Shown here: positions 35,383 to 42,668 of the stretch, piece by piece | How positions within the stretch are numbered: the stretch's first letter is position 1 | How the letters are laid out: the number at the start of each line of letters is the position of its first letter | Translations under genes and position numbers: made by a program | The notes under the pieces: generated by a model | Database searches by the model: none | Told to the model about the DNA's origin: nothing | The model's input: the letters and a program-made list of their open reading frames with translations, nothing else | Assembly: GCF_015476655.1 (NCBI RefSeq) | Contig: NZ_JABFHF010000037.1 | Span: 1-46,307, forward strand | Source: Aquiflexum lacus | Lineage (GTDB): Bacteria > Bacteroidota > Bacteroidia > Cytophagales > Cyclobacteriaceae | DNA length: 46,307 nucleotides | Direction: 5' to 3'

Positions 35383-36873
35383 TTATACCACTCTCCCTTT
35401 TGACAACCTCAATACCTTATCCACACAATCCGGTATATCTTCCTCGTAATGACTGACATAAATCATCGCAACAGGAATGATACTACAAACCTGATCAATG
35501 GTTTTTCTAAAAAGTTTTCTTTGGACCTCATCCATCCCCTGTGCCGCTTCATCAAGGATCAGTAAGCTTGGAGATTTTATCATTGCTCTCGCCAAAAGGA
35601 CAAAGCGTTGATTTTCAAGAGAAACCTGTCGCAGCAGTAAATTTGAGGTATTTTCAAGACCGAAGAATCTCAACCAATCCAATGCAAGTCTCTCCTGTTC
35701 AGCATTAACCTTTTTGAATAAGCCCATGGTATCAAACAATCCTGATAAGACCACTTTCAAACAGGTTTGATTTGACGGAAAAAACCGGGCTAATTCAGGT
35801 GCTACAAACCCGAGTTGCTTTTTAATATCCCAAATACTTTCTCCCGTACCCCTTTTTTTATCAAATAACCATAAATCATTGGCATAGGCCTGGGGGTTCT
35901 CACCCAGAATCAAACTCAACAAAGTGGATTTCCCTGCCCCGTTCTCTCCCTTTAAAGCCCATTTTTCACCGGGCAGTATGGCCCAGTTGACCCTATCCAA
36001 AATCCTTAGATCAGCATATTGGACAGTCACATCTTTCAGTTTAACAATAACCTTGAATCCGTGATTTTCACCCTGAACCAAAAGTTTTCGCAGCAACTGA
36101 AAGTCAAAACCAATATCCTCCTGATTAAAATGCCCGACTTGATCGAATTCATTCGATTTAAATTCCTGATATATCTTTTTATCCCCCAAGACCGCAACAT
36201 GACTGATACATTCGGGGATTTCATTGCTATGGGTGGTCATCATCACATGGATCCCTGCTTGGACAATTTCTTTTAAAATATCCCCAAAATCCACCCTGCT
36301 TTGCACATCCAATCCCGTGAGTGGTTGGTCCATCAAAAGCAACTTGGGGTTTTTTATAAGCGCCGAGGCAATGGCCAACCTCCTTGTCTCCCCGTTGGAA
36401 AGTTTAATAAGCGACTTTCCCTTTAATCCATTCAATCGCATGATATCCAGTACTTTTTGCATATCCCAAATTCCAGGGACTTTAACCTCAATTTCGTTTA
36501 AGTAATCAAAAACGGTTGCGGTATCTTCCGATTCCATGGCATTGAAGCGCTGCTGATAATAAAAATTCTGGATATTGGATTTGTTTCGAAAAGTGTATTG
36601 CTGAGAAACTGTTGCGATTAGGTCCCTAAAGGAATTGATCTCTCCTTTGAGGTTCATCAGTTTTTGGTAATCTTCAGAAAAAGGTCTCTCAATCAACCCT
36701 TGCGTGACCATAGTTCTACCCAGCAAAGTATCCAAAAATGCTGTCAACAATGCCCCGGACTGCCCCACCACCGCCCAATGCTGACCTTCCTCCCACCCAA
36801 AGTCCAAGCCCTCAAAAACAGTTTGACCGAGTTGCTTGACTGTAGCGTTTTGGATCTTTAAGAGTGTGGACAT
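35383..36873 (-). CDS. Tandem ABC ATPase without membrane domain (ModF-like), asymmetric sites
   Basis: A 496-residue soluble protein with two ABC domains (about 1-245 and 270-496). Domain 1 has a broken Walker A (GQSGALLT, 37-44, no Lys) and Walker B MDQ (Glu to Gln, 181-183), but a good signature LSNGE (158-162) and H-loop TTHS. Domain 2 has intact Walker A (GENGAGKS, 309-316) and Walker B LILDE (438-442) but a degenerate signature (VSLENQ, 417-422). Together they give one complete composite ATP site and one dead site. E. coli ModF has a similar two-domain layout; its role is poorly known. It lies downstream of dtd on the same strand, across a 321-bp repeat tract. Confidence 0.82.
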   Translation of the reverse strand: MSTLLKIQNATVKQLGQTVFEGLDFGWEEGQHWAVVGQSGALLTAFLDTLLGRTMVTQGLIERPFSEDYQKLMNLKGEINSFRDLIATVSQQYTFRNKSNIQNFYYQQRFNAMESEDTATVFDYLNEIEVKVPGIWDMQKVLDIMRLNGLKGKSLIKLSNGETRRLAIASALIKNPKLLLMDQPLTGLDVQSRVDFGDILKEIVQAGIHVMMTTHSNEIPECISHVAVLGDKKIYQEFKSNEFDQVGHFNQEDIGFDFQLLRKLLVQGENHGFKVIVKLKDVTVQYADLRILDRVNWAILPGEKWALKGENGAGKSTLLSLILGENPQAYANDLWLFDKKRGTGESIWDIKKQLGFVAPELARFFPSNQTCLKVVLSGLFDTMGLFKKVNAEQERLALDWLRFFGLENTSNLLLRQVSLENQRFVLLARAMIKSPSLLILDEAAQGMDEVQRKLFRKTIDQVCSIIPVAMIYVSHYEEDIPDCVDKVLRLSKGRVV

Positions 36874-37194
36874 TTTTCAGTAGGCAGTGTTCAAAAATCA
36901 GTAGGAATTGTTCAGTAAGCAATATTCAGTGAGCAGTGAGCATTGGTTCGCAGGCAAGCGCAGTGGGAAGTCAGCAGTTTTAAGACACAGAAAACTACCG
37001 AGAAACTTTGAATCCTGCAAACTGAATACTGTAAAACTACCCATTGCAAACTGTAACCTGTAAAACTGCAAACTGATTACTGATACTGCCTACCCATATA
37101 TTGATCTCCAACCTAAGCAAAAAACCTTCGAGGTCTAAAAAAAGACCTCAAAGGTTGTCATGTCCCCTCCAAACTACCCACAGCAAACTGAACA
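36874..37194. repeat. Intergenic region made of heptad-period repeats from stop to start codon
   Basis: The whole gap between the dtd stop and the ABC start is repeat sequence. Near 36880 the units include GCAGTGT, TCAGTAG, TCAGTAA, TCAGTGA and GCAGTGA. Near 37015-37100 they include AAACTGA, ATACTGT, CAAACTG and TAACCTG. At the dtd end, read on the minus strand, TGTTCAG, TTTGCTG, TGGGTAG and TTTGGAG follow the stop. At the ABC end the tract reads CTGAAAA into the ATG. A hairpin unit at 37123-37156 is embedded. Confidence 0.75.
37098..37170 (-). repeat. Inverted single copy of the 31823-type hairpin unit
   Basis: AACCTTCGAGGTC and GACCTCAAAGGTT (37123-37156) form the same stem as in the four tandem units near 31823-32121. 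The flanks (tatattgatctccaacctaa and ggttgtcatgtcccc) match those units in reverse complement. This shows the roughly 75-bp unit is a dispersed repeat, not a local duplication only. Confidence 0.75.
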
Positions 37195-37647
37195 CTACAC
37201 CCTATTCCTGCTGTCAATAATGATCGTAACGGGACCGTCGTTGACTAAAGAGACTTTCATGTCTGCGCCAAATTCACCGGTTTGGATGGATTTGCCGAGA
37301 TCTGATTCCAAGGCATTGATGAAATGCTCATAAAGCGGAATGGCAATTTCCGGTTTAGCGGCTTTGATATAAGAAGGTCGGTTGCCTTTTTTGGTACTGG
37401 CATGGAGTGTAAACTGTGAGATTAACAAGATGTCTCCATCTGTTTCCAAAAGACTTTTATTCATCACGCCATTTTCATCAGGGAAAATCCTCAGGTTTAC
37501 GGTTTTTTTGCTCAACCATGTGATATCTTCAGTTCCATCTACTTCTTCTATACCCAATAGCACCATCAATCCATTTCCGATTTGACCGGTGATGACACCA
37601 TCTATTTTTACCGAAGACTCCGAAACCCTTTGAATGACTGCAATCAT
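37195..37647 (-). CDS. dtd: D-aminoacyl-tRNA deacylase
   Basis: 150 residues, the standard DTD length. It has the two family signatures that form the active site between subunits: SQFTLHASTKKGNRPS and NDGPVTIIID. The enzyme is a cytosolic homodimer that hydrolyses D-amino acids (and Gly mis-charged on tRNA-Ala) from tRNA for translation quality control. It lies 2 nt after the Rossmann oxidoreductase gene on the same strand. Its stop codon lies inside a 7-nt-period tract that fills the following gap. Confidence 0.93.
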   Translation of the reverse strand: MIAVIQRVSESSVKIDGVITGQIGNGLMVLLGIEEVDGTEDITWLSKKTVNLRIFPDENGVMNKSLLETDGDILLISQFTLHASTKKGNRPSYIKAAKPEIAIPLYEHFINALESDLGKSIQTGEFGADMKVSLVNDGPVTIIIDSRNRV

Positions 37648-37649
37648 GA

Positions 37650-38366
37650 TTAAAAGTTTTGCATTTCCTTGGAGGATATCACTTCCACTTTTACAGAATT
37701 TGATTTATTGGCACGTCCAATCATGGCTTTGGCCACCTGATGGTCATAAATGGGTCTGTATTTTTTTGCCAGTTTCAGCCAGATCAATGGCTTGGTCACA
37801 ATCTTGGCTATTTCTTCGCCAAGTCTGAATTCCTTACGGTTTCCCAACAAAAGCGATGGTTCAAAAAGTCCAAGGTATTCAAAAGGAATCACCTTCAGGT
37901 CTTCCTCTACCTCTCCTTTGACCTTGTTGTAAAATACCGATGACTGAGGATCGGCACCCATGGCACTGACATATAAAAAACGGCTGACCCCAATTTCTTT
38001 GACCCATAAAGCATAGTTCATGACGTAATCATGGTCGATTTCATAGAACTTATCCTTCGAACCCGCCGCCTTGATGGTGGTCCCCAAAGAACAGAAGGCA
38101 TGCATTTCCACAGATTTTTGCTTGAGGGCATCGATCAAAGGAAAATTAATACCTCCAAGGTCTTCCTCACGCAACTTGTCTTCAAGATTCCACTTTCTAA
38201 TTTTACTGAAATCCCCTTCAACCTGTACCAATTTGGCATGCTTCAGGGCAAGTTTACGACGGCCAATAGATATAATGCTATCGTAAGATTCATCCTGAAT
38301 CAGTTGGTGCAAAAGCTGCATACCTATCAAACCTGATGTACCGGCAAGAAATGCTATTTTTTTCAT
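37650..38366 (-). CDS. NAD(P)H-binding Rossmann protein (HTATIP2-like atypical SDR)
   Basis: A 238-residue protein starting MKKIAFLAGTSGLIGMQLLH, an atypical SDR nucleotide-binding motif close to GxxGxxG. MHAFCSLGTT and RFLYVSAMGADPQSSVFYNK correspond to the later strands of the HTATIP2/NmrA-like group; the YNKVKGEVE segment holds the YxxxK-like pair. It may act as an NADPH sensor or reductase. The gene abuts dtd with a 2-nt gap, suggesting co-transcription without a functional clue. Confidence 0.8.
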   Translation of the reverse strand: MKKIAFLAGTSGLIGMQLLHQLIQDESYDSIISIGRRKLALKHAKLVQVEGDFSKIRKWNLEDKLREEDLGGINFPLIDALKQKSVEMHAFCSLGTTIKAAGSKDKFYEIDHDYVMNYALWVKEIGVSRFLYVSAMGADPQSSVFYNKVKGEVEEDLKVIPFEYLGLFEPSLLLGNRKEFRLGEEIAKIVTKPLIWLKLAKKYRPIYDHQVAKAMIGRANKSNSVKVEVISSKEMQNF

Positions 38367-38404
38367 AAGGGATAAAGTACGGTTAAATCATTCAAACCAA
38401 AAAA

Positions 38405-38827
38405 TTATTCTATACCTCCCTTGGTTTTTTCCCAATCCAAAAAGGCATCCACTTCATGTTTTACCGAATTGAGAATGGCTATCAACACCGAGAGGTCATC
38501 TGCAAAACCTATCAAAGGCAGGAAATCCGGAATGATATCAAAGGGCATCACAAAATACAGCAATCCCAATACAATCAGACCCAACGTTTTGGAAGAAACT
38601 TTAAAAAGACCACTTCGATGCGCTTGAATCATTCTTTTGAAAACCAAAATAGGTTCCAAGGCTGCCTGAACCTTTGGATTGTGCGAAACAGTATTCAAGC
38701 GCTCCCCAACGTTCTTCAAAAGCTTTTTGAGTTTTCCATCCTCTCCTGCTATATCTTCTGCTTTGGATAGATACATGATCTTTGCTTTTTCAAAGAAATC
38801 CACTGTTTTTTCTCTTAATGAGGCCAT
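38405..38827 (-). CDS. YkvA/DUF1232-family membrane protein
   Basis: 140 residues. The DUF1232 core is clear: LIVLGLLYFVMPFDIIPDFL, then PLIGFADDLSVLIAIL (about 85-122), a hydrophobic hairpin with the PxDxIPDxxP pattern. The N-terminal half is a Lys/Glu-rich helix. Function unknown in the family. It follows the gene at 38835 by 7 nt and precedes the Rossmann gene by 38 nt on the same strand. Confidence 0.85.
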   Translation of the reverse strand: MASLREKTVDFFEKAKIMYLSKAEDIAGEDGKLKKLLKNVGERLNTVSHNPKVQAALEPILVFKRMIQAHRSGLFKVSSKTLGLIVLGLLYFVMPFDIIPDFLPLIGFADDLSVLIAILNSVKHEVDAFLDWEKTKGGIE

Positions 38828-38834
38828 GCGATTT

Positions 38835-39356
38835 TTAAAAATAGATCCTGATTTCAGATTTCACTTCCTTCAATGCCATTTGAATGGCATCATTTTTTTG
38901 CTCCAGCGTAATCTGGAAAATTCTCTTGGCAAGGTCCAAGCCTCGCGCATTTTCATTCATATCCTGCATGGCGGTATTCACGATGGTCACGACACTTTCC
39001 ATGGCCCTTCTTACACCTTCCCAGGTTTCATCTGAGAAATACACCTGCTGTGAAAGGTTGTGGTTGAACTCCTCTCTGACTTCCAAAAGTAATTGACTGT
39101 ACAAGTCCCTTGCGGAATACTCAGGATTATTGACCCGTCTGATCAAGTTATTGGGAGTAATTCTTTCCAATAATAAGCAAAGCCTCTCCCCGGCCTGAAG
39201 CCTGATTGGCAACACTGTAAGTGAATTTTGTGTCTTGAGGTCGACGATCATTTTCTCTCTTTCTTTTTTAAGAAAAGACATAATCGTAAGGTACATCCCA
39301 TAAATGACCAATCCTGCAGGTAAAACAATCTTTAGTAAATCTGCTAAATACTCCAT
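38835..39356 (-). CDS. Small membrane-anchored protein of unknown function (DUF7935-like)
   Basis: 173 residues with one N-terminal transmembrane helix (about 8-28) and a helical cytoplasmic domain: LTVLPIRLQAGERLCLLLER, then HNLSQQVYFSDETWEGVRRA. I recall this pattern as a Bacteroidota-restricted family (DUF7935), but the assignment is from memory. It forms a four-gene minus-strand run with the YkvA, Rossmann and dtd genes. Confidence 0.65.
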   Translation of the reverse strand: MEYLADLLKIVLPAGLVIYGMYLTIMSFLKKEREKMIVDLKTQNSLTVLPIRLQAGERLCLLLERITPNNLIRRVNNPEYSARDLYSQLLLEVREEFNHNLSQQVYFSDETWEGVRRAMESVVTIVNTAMQDMNENARGLDLAKRIFQITLEQKNDAIQMALKEVKSEIRIYF

Positions 39357-39550
39357 AGTCTGTAATTAATTTGCTTCGAATATCCGAAATTATATGATGG
39401 CATAAAACTTTTGATAATTGATATTGTGGATAAGCAGATCCTTACCAATAATCTTACCAGTTGCGTTTTTTTCTTTTGGAAAAGCAGAGGCTAATTGTAT
39501 AAAGTCGGAAAACCATTTTTTTTTGAAGAATTGAACTTCCTAACGCGAAA

Positions 39551-39880
39551 ATGGATTTAAAAACCATGCTGTCACCCATAAAAATCACGCCCAAAGCACA
39601 AGCAGAAATCAAAAACATCATTGCCAACAAAAATATTCCCAAAGATTATGCATTAAGAGTGGGTGTAAAAGGCGGTGGTTGTGGCGGCATGTCCTATTTG
39701 TTGGGCTTTGACAAACCCAAGGAAGGCGATCAACAATTTGTCATTGAAGACATCCCCGTGTTGATTGAAAAAAAACACTACATGTTTCTGATGGGCATGC
39801 AAGTGGATTTTTTTGAAGGTTCCGACACCCAAGGCTTCACCTTCATCAATCCCGATTTACCCAAGAGGCATGATGGGTAG
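39551..39880 (+). CDS. IscA/HesB-family protein lacking the C-terminal CxC
   Basis: A 109-residue A-type Fe-S protein. ITPKAQAEIKNIIANKNIP and LRVGVKGGGCGGMSYLLGF match the fold, with the first conserved Cys present (C44). VDFFEGSDTQGFTFINPD aligns with the strand just before the usual CGCG motif, but here the protein ends PDLPKRHDG, so both C-terminal cysteines are absent. No frameshift explains the loss. Canonical members carry or transfer 2Fe-2S or 4Fe-4S clusters on three Cys. This one may bind iron differently or serve another role. It stands alone on the plus strand. Confidence 0.85.
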   Translation: MDLKTMLSPIKITPKAQAEIKNIIANKNIPKDYALRVGVKGGGCGGMSYLLGFDKPKEGDQQFVIEDIPVLIEKKHYMFLMGMQVDFFEGSDTQGFTFINPDLPKRHDG

Positions 39881-40494
39881 ACTTTTTTTAAGGACTTGAA
39901 TACTTTTCTTAGATTAATCAAGAAAAGGGCTTCTAGTTTGTCATTTTGAATTCTGAACATTTTCAAAATGTTGGAAACTCGAGGTGACAAGGATAGGCCA
40001 TTTTTAATAGCTGTCCTTGTTTTGTTGGATCACTACTGGAATTTAACCTTTCCTTGTCATTTAGAACCTAAAATCCTGTCCACCATGGCGGAAGAAATCT
40101 AAATCCCTTGAATTGGCACAAACTCGAAAGCTCATTGATATTGACGACTTGATTTCAATTCTTGTTTCTTGTTTCTTGATTCTCGCCTCTCGCCTCTCGG
40201 TTCTCGCTTCTTGATTATTGTTTCTTGATTCTCGCCTCTCGGATCTCACTTCTTCAGCTTCACCCCTCCTCCTTCATCCTTCATCCTTAAAATCTAGGTT
40301 TTTTCATCCTTCATCCCCAAAGAGATTGCCACGTCGCACGAAGGGCTATTCAAATTATCAAAGTTTCCCAAGTGCTCCTCGCAATGACGCCCCTGTCATT
40401 CCTTCATCCCTGCCGGCAGGCAGGCTTCTTCCCTTTTCTACCTTCATCCCTCATCTTTTCACAAACCCCAAATCTAAAATCTTAAATCTTAAAT
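39881..40494. other. Gene-free region with heptad tracts and dispersed repeats
   Basis: About 610 bp between the convergent IscA-like gene and the GH9 pseudogene. 39937-39990 contains a gtcat...cgaggtgacaagg element with cattttcaaaatg inside. 40150-40260 is a 7-nt-period tract (TTCTTGT, TTCTTGA, TTCTCGC, CTCTCGC, CTCTCGG). 40265-40320 and 40400-40460 have CATCCTT-type units. 40320-40395 holds 'agattgccacgtcgc...cgcaatgacg' repeat sequence. 40466-40515 is an AAATCTA/AAATCTT tract. ORFs here are repeat-encoded. Confidence 0.65.
40409..40424. repeat. Short GC-rich palindromic insert
   Basis: CCTGCCGGCAGGCAGG sits inside CATCCTT/TTCTTCC-type repeat sequence. Related palindromes lie at 44777-44795 and 45846-45866. 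The unit can fold into a short GC stem. Confidence 0.6.
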
Positions 40495-41435
40495 CTAAAA
40501 TCTACCCTCTACCTTCAAAACCTCCAAAGCATTCACCAAATAGGCAAAAGGAGCATTCCAGTTGATCGCGATTTCATTGGAAGCGTAGGAACAGGCTTCA
40601 TCCACAAAGGACTCATCAGGGATTTTGCTGGTGTAATTACAACCATCCTGTTGGCCGGGATTAGGTCCACCTACCATAAAGCCCGGTAGAGGCTCCTTTT
40701 CGGGTTCAGCTTCTGCCAACCTGTGATGAGGGCTTTTTGGGGTTTTATAACCAAATCCGGTCACAAAACTGTAACCCGTGGCATTTTTACCCAAAATATA
40801 ATCCAGATTTCCCAAAGCATGTTGCAGGTATTTGCTGTCCTCAGTGAGGATATAAGCCTGAATCAATGCTATTCCCTGATTGGAAGCAACGGAATTACTC
40901 CCCCATACAAAATCCTTGGCGGATTGACCCATCACTGAATAGTAATAAGAAGCATTGGCAGATTCCACATAGCTATTGGCTGTTTCTATCAAAATGCTTT
41001 TTATGCTTGAAATCAGGTTTTCAGGCAAATTGGGCAATTCAGAACTGAACCTCAACAAGGAATAATATCCCAACCAATCTACTCTGTTCCAAGAGGGGAG
41101 ATTAAAAGACTCAGGATTAGAGATATATTGCAGGTAATCCACATTCTGTGTGCTGATATAGAGTTCGGAAGCAGCCCATATTTTTTCATCAGCAACCGAA
41201 TTGTCCCCATAGGCCCCGGTTTGGACTTCAGGTTGAAATACTTTGTTCATGTCGTCTTGCCTATAGTATACCTCAGGGTTGGACTGCGCCCAACTCCAGG
41301 CCAATTCGGCAGATTTCAGGTATTCGATGGAAAGATCCGGATAGCTTCATTGATGTTAGGGTCTATGGTATCCAAACTTTGATTGCAGCTGCATAACAGC
41401 ATAATCAGAAAACAAAAGGCTAAAATAGATTTCAT
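40495..41435 (-). pseudogene. GH9 endoglucanase remnant: signal peptide plus C-terminal half
   Basis: A lipoprotein signal starts at ATG 41435 (MKSILAFCFLIMLLCSC, C17) and this frame ends at a TGA at 41316-41318. A second frame, open from 41346 down to 40495, encodes the C-terminal half of a GH9 catalytic domain: AELAWSWAQSNPEVYYR, then GFGYKTPKSPHHR and the catalytic Glu region YASNEIAINWNAP. The N-terminal Ig-like domain and the first half of the catalytic barrel, including the usual DAGD nucleophile/base segment, are missing. An internal deletion plus a frame change near 41346 explains this. The 3' end (VEGRF and stop) lies inside an AAATCTA heptad tract. Confidence 0.75.
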
Positions 41436-41602
41436 GGCTAGGTTATTTTTTTTAAATTCTATCATTATGGCTTTTCCTTTTTTGGACAGCTTGTTTCAAT
41501 TGAGTAAAAACAACTCAACCAAACCTTCTTTCCGTAACAATTATCACTTCTTTAATTTTAATTTATAACTAACTTGTGGATCTAATTAAACCAATTTATC
41601 CC

Positions 41603-41995
41603 ATGAAATACCATATCACTAAAACCATTTCACCGCAGGAATTCCTTGTTGCTAAAGAAAAGGTCACAGAGGCCCTGAAAACAGAAGGATTCGGAGTATT
41701 GACCGAAATCGATATTCAGGCCACGATGAAAAAGAAACTGGACAAGGATTACAAGCCATTTTTGATCTTAGGTGCCTGCAACCCAAATTATGCAGACAAA
41801 GTATTGAGCATTGACCCCAATATGAGTGCCCTCCTACCCTGCAATGTCAGCCTGAGGGAGTTGGAAAACGGTGACATTGAAATTTCAGCTGTTGACCCCA
41901 TCGCCGCCATGGCAAGCTTAGGCAATCCAATGATCGAACCTCTAGCCAGAGAAGTGCAGAAGAAACTTGCCCGTGTAGTCGAGGCGGTAAAGTAA
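41603..41995 (+). CDS. DUF302-domain protein
   Basis: About 130 residues from ATG 41603, which directly starts the domain; the earlier in-frame start at 41576 adds nine residues. VTEALKTEGFGVLTEIDIQA, then FLILGACNPNYADKVLSIDP and MSALLPCNVSLRE are typical of the DUF302 family, small cytosolic proteins of unknown function that pair with thiol or metal stress genes in other bacteria. It is alone here, just upstream of a repeat-rich gap. Confidence 0.85.
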   Translation: MKYHITKTISPQEFLVAKEKVTEALKTEGFGVLTEIDIQATMKKKLDKDYKPFLILGACNPNYADKVLSIDPNMSALLPCNVSLRELENGDIEISAVDPIAAMASLGNPMIEPLAREVQKKLARVVEAVK

Positions 41996-42072
41996 GTTTC
42001 CGTTATCCGAAGCCTCCTATCGCATTGTGAGTGTCCACTCCCATCCAAACTCCGTTGTCCGAAGCCTTTTCT

Positions 42073-42187
42073 GTTGTCCGAAGCTTGTAGCTTCGCGACC
42101 CTGTGTAAAGCGTTTGTAACGCTTCCCGCTATTCCAGTTGTCCGAAGCTTGTAGCTTCGTGACACTGAGTAAGGCGTTTGTAACGCT
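42073..42187. repeat. Two 51-bp direct repeats with nested hairpins
   Basis: Copies at 42073-42123 and 42137-42187 share gttgtccgaagcttgtagct and gcgtttgtaacgct. Each contains two small palindromes (gaagcttgtagcttc and gcgtttgtaacgc). Partial copies occur at 42053-42068 and 44418-44445. They resemble REP-like intergenic units. Confidence 0.7.
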
Positions 42188-42238
42188 AAACCTCCTCATC
42201 ACCCCTCCCCGTTAGTGCCTTGCTCTTGTTTCTTGGTT

Positions 42239-42455
42239 CCCCGATACTCTGGGCAGGCTTTGCCTCCCCTCTTTCCTCACCAAAGACCTTCGGGGTTTTA
42301 AAAACCCCAAAGGTCTCAACTCTCAGTTCCCGCTTCCTGTCTCTTGTTTCTTGTCTCTTGGTTCTTGATTCTTGGTTCTTGTCTCCCCGAAATTCTTCGG
42401 GACAAGCTTTGTTTCTTGTCTCCTGTCTCCTGTCTCCTGTCTCTATACTTTTTAC
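42239..42455. repeat. Heptad tract with CCCCGA-type inserts and a hairpin
   Basis: Mini-elements beginning CCCCGA and ending CAGGCTTTG or CAAGCTTTG lie at 42239-42262 and 42385-42411. Between and after them run 7-nt units (CTCTTGT, TTCTTGT, CTCTTGG, TTCTTGA, TTCTTGG; then CTCCTGT). A long inverted repeat (AGACCTTCGGGGTTTT / AAAACCCCAAAGGTCT, 42284-42316) is embedded and could also act as a structure-dependent terminator. The ORF across 42220-42471 is repeat-encoded. Confidence 0.65.
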
Positions 42456-42668
42456 CCCTCCCCAATATTAAATTCCAAAAACATGACCAAAATCATTGTA
42501 GTACCGTAATCAATATTTTACATTTGAATATCTATCAAATTTCTCTTTTGCCTTTGTATTATTATATTTTTTTATTTAATGTTTAAAATTAATATTAAAT
42601 CCTTAGTCTGTGAGTTTCAGCAAAAGGTTTGATAAAAAATAGAACGCTAACCAAAACAATAGAAAGAG

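Noticed and set aside
40218-40565. 115-residue plus-strand ORF
   Set aside because: It lies in repeat sequence and runs antisense into the GH9 remnant.
42220-42471. 83-residue ORF with SLVSCLL-like repeats
   Set aside because: Period-7 residues show it is only the translated heptad tract.
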